In this document: positions 7,251 through 11,073 of the stretch, piece after piece | How positions within the stretch are numbered: position 1 is the stretch's first letter | Layout: every line of letters begins with the position of its first letter | DNA from: Propionibacteriaceae bacterium | Lineage (GTDB): Bacteria > Actinomycetota > Actinomycetes > Propionibacteriales > Propionibacteriaceae | DNA length: 11,073 bases | Direction: 5' to 3' | NCBI GenBank assembly: GCA_031282235.1 | Contig: JAITED010000137.1 | Span: forward strand, 1 to 11,073 | Made by a program: the position numbers and the translations under genes | The notes under the pieces: model-generated | What the model saw: the letters and a program-made list of their open reading frames with translations, nothing else | Told to the model about the DNA's origin: nothing | The model's database searches: none

Positions 7251-7740
7251 TTGGTGCGGCTCCGGGCTGGGGATGGATTACCGCGCGGGTTTGGTCAGTG
7301 TTCGATTCCAGCAAACTCCACAACAAGGCTACCGCAGCGGCTTGGTCAATTACACCCTTGGCTTTACGCGCGTTACGCCCGCTGGCTCGCAACTGTTTCG
7401 CAGCTTGGGCGGTGGTGAGGCGTTCATCCAGTAGCCGTATCGGCAGTTGTACGCCGTCGGCTACCTCCTGAGCGCGTTCCCGTATATTGCGTGCCGCCAC
7501 CGCCTCTTGGCCGCGTAAATCCAACGGCAACCCCATCACCAACTCCACCGGCTGGTACTGCTCCACCAGCGCTGCGATACGGGTTAGTGTTTGGGCATCG
7601 TTGGGGACAGTCTCCACCGGGTAGGCCAGCAGCCCTGCCGCGTCACAAGCGGCGATGCCGATACGCGCCGCGCCCCAATCGAGCGCCAGCCGCACCCCAG
7701 AGGGCAGCGGCATTACCTGCTGGTCACGCACGGCGTTCAC
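7243..7740 (-). CDS. ruvX: RuvX/YqgF: putative pre-16S rRNA nuclease / Holliday-junction resolvase-like protein
   Basis: A small RNase-H-fold protein, 165 aa. In E. coli YqgF takes part in 16S rRNA 5'-end maturation; a mycobacterial RuvX has been described as a Holliday-junction resolvase. Both roles come from family knowledge, not from this sequence. Seen here: LALDWGAARIGIA (18-30) with Asp21, VMGLPLDLRGQE (68-79), LLDERLTTAQA with Glu106 (103-113) and IDQAAAVALL with Asp132 (131-140). These give the expected acidic active site. The longest start is GTG at 7740, 3 nt after the alaS TAG, with an AAGG-type site in the end of alaS. An ATG at 7713 (MPLPSGVRLALDWG) would also fit the family's usual short N-terminus. 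The end overlaps mltG by 8 nt. Confidence 0.94.
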   Translation of the reverse strand: MNAVRDQQVMPLPSGVRLALDWGAARIGIAACDAAGLLAYPVETVPNDAQTLTRIAALVEQYQPVELVMGLPLDLRGQEAVAARNIRERAQEVADGVQLPIRLLDERLTTAQAAKQLRASGRNARKAKGVIDQAAAVALLWSLLESNTDQTRAVIHPQPGAAPNV

Positions 7741-7743
7741 CGG

Positions 7744-10434
7744 CTAGCTCGCCTTGATACTAGCTACGATTGCGGCTTTGATGTCTGCCAACGCACTCGG
7801 AGCAGCAGCGGCATCTGTACCGCCACCCTGCGCCAAATCGTCATGGCCGCCACCTTTACCGCCCAACGCTTTAGTGCCGATACGCACCAACTCGCCCGCC
7901 CTCACACCTGCTTCCCGAGCAGCGGCAGTGGTGGCCACCACCAACGCCGGTTTATCAGCGGCACCGCCGACCAGCGCCACCACCCCGGCAGCGCCACCCA
8001 GCCGGTCGCGGAGTGAGAGCGCTAGGGTGCGCAGCTCGTTGCCGCCCACATCCGGCAACACCTGCGCAACCAATTTGATGTCCCCCACTGTTTCCGCAGC
8101 AGCCAGCATCTCGTCTGCTCCCGCACTGAGGTTTTTAGCTTTCAGTTCGGCGATGCGTTTCTCGGCCACTTTCAGGTCGGTGACCAGCTTCTCCACCCGC
8201 TCCCGTAGTTGGTCGGGCTGGGTTTTCAAGATGCTAGTCAGCTCGTGTACCAGCGCGCGTTCGGCAGCCAGATGTGTGAAAGCGTCAGCGGAAACCAGAC
8301 ACTCCACGCGCCTAGTGCCCGCCCCGATGGAGGATTCCGAGAGCAGCGTTATCAACCCCACTTGGGAACTGGAGGCGACGTGGGTGCCGCCGCACAGTTC
8401 CCGGCTCCACTCGCCGCCCATCTCCACCATGCGCACGATGGGCGGGTACTTCTCGCCAAACATGGCTTGCGCCCCCATCGCTTTGGCTTCCTCCAGTTTC
8501 ATCAACTGGGCTGAAACCCCTAGGTCGTCTTGAATGGCCTGATTGACGCGCGCCTCTACCTCCTGTTTCAGCGCCTCTGAGAGCCCCGCCGTGGCGGAAA
8601 AATCGAAACGCAGATAGCCCGGTTTGTTGTATGAACCGGCCTGAGTAGCGGTTTTGCCGACGTATTGCCGCAGCGCCGCCGAGATGAGGTGGGTGGCGGA
8701 GTGCGCTTGACAAGCCCCGCGCCGGTTGAATACGTCCACCAGCGCCTCGGCTTCATCACCGACGCTCACGTCACCGGCCAGTTGCACCTTATGCACCACG
8801 AGCCCCGGCACAGCGCGCTGTACATCCAGCACTTCGCTAGCAACGCCGGCGATAAGGATGGTGCCGGTGTCGGAGTCCTGCCCGCCAGCTTCGGCGTAGA
8901 ACGGGGTTTCCTCCAAAATTAGTTCCACCACTTCGCCCGGCTCGGCGTGGGTTACGCTGCTCCCGTCCGCGACGATGCCGCGTATTTTGGTGTTCACTTT
9001 GAGGTCGGTGTAGCCCCTAAATGGGGTTTCGCCAGCTTCGCGTAGTTCCCGATACGCTTCCACAGCGACCGTATTGCCCTTTTTGGCTTTCGCGTCGGCT
9101 TTGGCGCGTTGGCGCTGTTCGTTCATCAACTCGTCGAAGCGGGCGCGGTCAACGCTCAAACCAACCTCGGCAGCCATCTCTAAAGTGAGGTCGATGGGGA
9201 AGCCGTAGGTGTCGTGTAGTTGAAAAGCCTGGTCACCGGAGAACACTTTGGATTCTCGCACCTCCGGTTTCGCCACGGCGGTATCGAAAAGCACCACGCC
9301 CTGCGCCAACGTGCGACGGAACGTCTCATCCTCTGCCTGCGCGACGGCGCGTACCCGCTCCCACTCGTTAGCAATCTCTGGGTAAGACTCCTGCATACAG
9401 TTCCGCGACACGTCCAATAAATCAACCAATACGTTCGTATCCACCCCCAACAGCCGCATCGCGCGGATGGAACGCCGAAGCAAGCGCCGTAATACGTAGC
9501 CCCGCGCCTCATTGCCGGGAGTCACCCCATCGCTCATCAGCATCAGCCCGGAGCGGATATGGTCAGCCACCACGCGCAACCGCACGTCGTCATCGTGGTT
9601 CGCGCCGTATTTATGCCCCGAGATTTCGGCGGCGAAGTCGATTACGGGACGCACTTGGTCAATCTCGTACATATTTTCGACGCCTTGCAGCAGATACGCG
9701 GTGCGCTCCAACCCCATACCGGTGTCAATGTTTTTTGACGGCAGCGGCCCGGCGATGTCGAAATCGTCTTTGGCGCGCACTTTAGAGAGGTTTTCGGTTT
9801 GGAACACCAGGTTCCAAATCTCTAGGTAGCGATCCTCGTCCGCTTCCGGGCCGCCCTCCGGGCCATACGCGGAGCCGCGGTCGATGTAGATTTCGGAGCA
9901 GGGCCCGCCGGGGCCGGGAACCCCCATGTTCCAGTAGTTGTCCTTAAGGTTGCGCGGTTGGATGCGCTCTTCCGGCACCCCCACCTTTTTCCAAAACTCT
10001 GCCGCTTCCCTATCGCCGTCGGGATAGTCGGGGTGGAAGCCAGGGCCGAGTACAGTAACCCACACCTTATCGGGAGAAAATCCGTAGCCACCATCGCTTT
10101 GGCTGCTGGTCACCAGTTCCCAAGCCCACTCAATCGCTTCTTTCTTAAAGTAATCTCCGAAGCTGAAGTTGCCGTTCATCTGGAAGAAAGTGCCGTGCCG
10201 CGTGGTCTTGCCCACTTCTTCAATGTCAAGGGTGCGCACACATTTCTGTACGCTCGCCGCCCGCAGCCACGGCGGGGTCTCTGCGCCGATGAAGTACGGC
10301 TTGAACGGCACCATGCCCGCGTTCACAAACAGCAACGTCGGGTCGTTATAGACCAGCGATGTGCTGGGCACGGCCACATGCCCCTTGCCCTCAAAAAATC
10401 TGACGTAGCGTGCGCCTACCTCTGCCGCTCTCAT
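7744..10434 (-). CDS. alaS: Alanyl-tRNA synthetase
   Basis: Charges tRNA-Ala with alanine and clears mischarged Ser/Gly-tRNA-Ala. The full-length 896-aa class II enzyme is present. The catalytic core opens with RYVRFFEGKGHVAVPSTSL (9-27), NAGMVPFKPYF (38-48) and RHGTFFQMNGNFSFGDYFKK (79-98), and includes the GMGLER motif (239-244). The editing domain holds the zinc-site residues His578 and His582 (HSATH) and Cys681 and His685 (CGGTH). A coiled-coil-like linker (about 735-770) leads to the C-Ala domain with GKGGGHDDLAQGGG (859-872). All key residues are intact. The ATG at 10434 aligns with the family N-terminus. A purine-rich AAAGGTAGGG lies about 9 nt upstream. It is the first gene of the tightly packed ruvX-mltG-aroECKB series, and its stop is 3 nt before the ruvX GTG. 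Confidence 0.98.
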   Translation of the reverse strand: MRAAEVGARYVRFFEGKGHVAVPSTSLVYNDPTLLFVNAGMVPFKPYFIGAETPPWLRAASVQKCVRTLDIEEVGKTTRHGTFFQMNGNFSFGDYFKKEAIEWAWELVTSSQSDGGYGFSPDKVWVTVLGPGFHPDYPDGDREAAEFWKKVGVPEERIQPRNLKDNYWNMGVPGPGGPCSEIYIDRGSAYGPEGGPEADEDRYLEIWNLVFQTENLSKVRAKDDFDIAGPLPSKNIDTGMGLERTAYLLQGVENMYEIDQVRPVIDFAAEISGHKYGANHDDDVRLRVVADHIRSGLMLMSDGVTPGNEARGYVLRRLLRRSIRAMRLLGVDTNVLVDLLDVSRNCMQESYPEIANEWERVRAVAQAEDETFRRTLAQGVVLFDTAVAKPEVRESKVFSGDQAFQLHDTYGFPIDLTLEMAAEVGLSVDRARFDELMNEQRQRAKADAKAKKGNTVAVEAYRELREAGETPFRGYTDLKVNTKIRGIVADGSSVTHAEPGEVVELILEETPFYAEAGGQDSDTGTILIAGVASEVLDVQRAVPGLVVHKVQLAGDVSVGDEAEALVDVFNRRGACQAHSATHLISAALRQYVGKTATQAGSYNKPGYLRFDFSATAGLSEALKQEVEARVNQAIQDDLGVSAQLMKLEEAKAMGAQAMFGEKYPPIVRMVEMGGEWSRELCGGTHVASSSQVGLITLLSESSIGAGTRRVECLVSADAFTHLAAERALVHELTSILKTQPDQLRERVEKLVTDLKVAEKRIAELKAKNLSAGADEMLAAAETVGDIKLVAQVLPDVGGNELRTLALSLRDRLGGAAGVVALVGGAADKPALVVATTAAAREAGVRAGELVRIGTKALGGKGGGHDDLAQGGGTDAAAAPSALADIKAAIVASIKAS

Positions 10435-10457
10435 CCCTTTTGACCCTACCTTTCTGC

Positions 10458-10469
10458 CCGCTCAAGCGG
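10458..10469 (-). promoter_or_regulatory. Small hairpin in the alaS leader
   Basis: CCGCTTGAGCGG on the minus strand can form CCGC-TTGA-GCGG 24 nt before the alaS ATG and just before the purine-rich ribosome-binding region. An upstream AGCGG (complement of 10482-10486) could pair with the same CCGCT instead. No T-box consensus is visible. A regulatory role is only a possibility. Confidence 0.3.
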
Positions 10470-10475
10470 AGAATA
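10470..10475 (-). promoter_or_regulatory. Candidate -10 element for alaS (TATTCT)
   Basis: TATTCT on the minus strand (TAnnnT type) would give a ~30-nt leader for alaS. A second TAnnnT hexamer, TAGTGT, lies directly upstream. No recognisable -35 is present at the right spacing, so the call is tentative. The alaS unit could also be read through from mgsA, since no T-tailed terminator is visible between them. Confidence 0.2.
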
Positions 10476-10500
10476 ACACTACCGCTCCAGCGCCCCCGGT

Positions 10501-10554
10501 GCGTACTCGTAACGCTCAGCGCGTATTCGTAAAGTCAGTAAAGCCAGTAAAGGT
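10501..10554 (+). repeat. Imperfect tandem repeats between mgsA and alaS
   Basis: Two nested patterns fill this short spacer. GCGTACTCGTAACGCTCAGC (10501-10520) is followed by a diverged copy beginning GCGTATTCGTAAAGTCAG (10521-10538). Three 9-bp units ending in GTAAA stand in a row: ATTCGTAAA, GTCAGTAAA and GCCAGTAAA (10525-10551). The remaining spacer holds the alaS leader. The repeats could be operator half-sites or slippage products; nothing in the sequence decides. Confidence 0.5.
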
Positions 10555-10558
10555 AGGT

Positions 10559-11011
10559 TCACTCAGCTATCGCTACCGTGCCGTCGTCGAGTAACTCCAC
10601 TTCGCGCTCGCAGAACTCGGGTTTTGTCGGTTCGTAATCGTCGCTGCCAAACAGCGGTGAGGAGATGATGAGGTCGGCGGTCGCCACGTTGCAGGCGTAT
10701 GGGATGTTCCACAGGGTTGCCAGCCGCAACAGTGCTTTGACATCGGGGTCGTGCGGTTGCGGCGATTCGGGATCCCAGAAGAAGAACAATACGTCCAAAT
10801 GTTGCACCGCAATCATGGCTCCGACCTGCTGGTCGCCGCCTTTGGGGCCGGAGAGCAACCTTTCGACGCTCAGCCCGGTTTCTTGTTCGATGATGGCACC
10901 GGTGGTGCCGGTAGCTATTAGGTCGTGGCGCGACAGCGTTTTCTTATTCCACAGACACCACTGCAACAGTGATGCCTTGCACCCGTCGTGTGCCACTAAA
11001 GCGATTCTCAT
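10559..11011 (-). CDS. mgsA: Methylglyoxal synthase
   Basis: Converts dihydroxyacetone phosphate to methylglyoxal and phosphate, a bypass of lower glycolysis that relieves sugar-phosphate build-up; cytoplasmic. The 150-aa product is normal length. Family blocks in order: ALVAHDGCK with His8 and Lys12 (4-12), ATGTTG phosphate loop (33-38), [12 protein letters not shown] with Asp60 (54-65, E. coli Asp71 equivalent), [20 protein letters not shown] with His87 and Asp90 (76-95, E. coli His98 and Asp101 equivalents) and [20 protein letters not shown] (101-120). All catalytic residues are present. Start ATG 11011 has no Shine-Dalgarno but has TAAAAT ending 7 nt before it, which fits a leaderless transcript. 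The gene lies upstream of alaS in the same direction, separated by a 124-bp repeat-bearing spacer. It is not part of the usual alaS-aro block, so its placement here is likely lineage-specific. Confidence 0.96.
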   Translation of the reverse strand: MRIALVAHDGCKASLLQWCLWNKKTLSRHDLIATGTTGAIIEQETGLSVERLLSGPKGGDQQVGAMIAVQHLDVLFFFWDPESPQPHDPDVKALLRLATLWNIPYACNVATADLIISSPLFGSDDYEPTKPEFCEREVELLDDGTVAIAE

Positions 11012-11018
11012 TTAAGTC

Positions 11019-11024
11019 ATTTTA
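11019..11024 (-). promoter_or_regulatory. Candidate -10 element for a leaderless mgsA transcript (TAAAAT)
   Basis: TAAAAT on the minus strand is a near-consensus -10 hexamer and ends 7 nt before the A of the mgsA ATG. Transcription would then begin at or next to the start codon, matching the lack of a ribosome-binding site. No good -35 is seen 16-18 nt upstream, which is common for actinobacterial promoters that rely on TAnnnT. Confidence 0.4.
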
Positions 11025-11047
11025 CTCGGAGGACAAGTCCAGAGCGC

Positions 11048-11062
11048 CTTTCGCGCCGAAAG
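11048..11062 (-). other. Inverted repeat upstream of mgsA
   Basis: CTTTCG-GCG-CGAAAG (6-bp arms, 3-base centre) lies 37 nt upstream of the mgsA ATG and 24 nt upstream of the candidate -10. It could be an operator or the terminator stem of a gene beyond the window. On the minus strand it is not followed by a T-run, so I do not call it a terminator. Confidence 0.3.
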
Positions 11063-11073
11063 TAAAGCCTTTT

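Noticed and set aside
7754..8533. 259-codon plus-strand frame antisense to alaS
   Set aside because: The opposite strand encodes an intact, motif-complete AlaS C-terminus. The Ala/Ser/Thr-rich product has no family features.
10501..10554. CRISPR array
   Set aside because: The units are 9-20 bp, directly adjacent and without unique spacers.
10435..10558. T-box riboswitch controlling alaS
   Set aside because: The spacer is too short, it lacks the TGGNACC-type antiterminator bulge sequence, and it has no T-tailed terminator.

Overview
The window looks like part of an actinobacterial chromosome with mid-range GC (roughly 55-60% by eye). The gene order alaS-ruvX-mltG-aroE-aroC-aroK-aroB, all on the minus strand, is the order typical of Actinobacteria (compare the Mycobacterium alaS/yqgF/mltG/aroE...aroC/aroK/aroB block). 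The individual protein motifs agree with that. I cannot name the species. The GC is low for the phylum, so a host-associated lineage such as Actinomycetaceae is possible, but this is only a guess.

Layout in transcription order (right to left; every gene is on the minus strand). At the right edge is mgsA (methylglyoxal synthase, 10559-11011), with a -10-like hexamer placed so that the transcript could be leaderless. A repeat-rich gap of about 120 bp follows, then alaS (alanyl-tRNA synthetase). Six more genes then run almost without gaps: ruvX, mltG, aroE, aroC, aroK and aroB. Their spacing is 3 nt, an 8-nt overlap, a short overlap or small gap, 28 nt, 0 nt and an 8-nt overlap, so alaS to aroB is probably one transcription unit of about 8 kb. 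The block joins alanine-tRNA charging and its editing, an rRNA-processing/RuvC-fold nuclease, a peptidoglycan transglycosylase and four shikimate-pathway enzymes (DHQ synthase, shikimate dehydrogenase, shikimate kinase, chorismate synthase). No 3-dehydroquinate dehydratase, DAHP synthase or EPSP synthase gene lies in the window.

After aroB comes a 205-bp intergenic region carrying two inverted copies of a ~46-nt double-hairpin repeat. One copy begins 1 nt after the aroB stop codon. The left 2073 bases form one uninterrupted minus-strand reading frame that runs off the window edge. It encodes the first ~691 residues of an FtsX/MacB-type ABC-transporter permease with a very large extracytoplasmic domain.

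Most of the window is conserved housekeeping DNA. I found no CRISPR array, transposase, phage gene, tRNA or rRNA. The points most worth a second look are the paired palindromic repeat with compensatory changes, the edge-truncated permease, the repeats and candidate leader structures around mgsA/alaS, and a marked excess of the hexamer GATACG/CGTATC.
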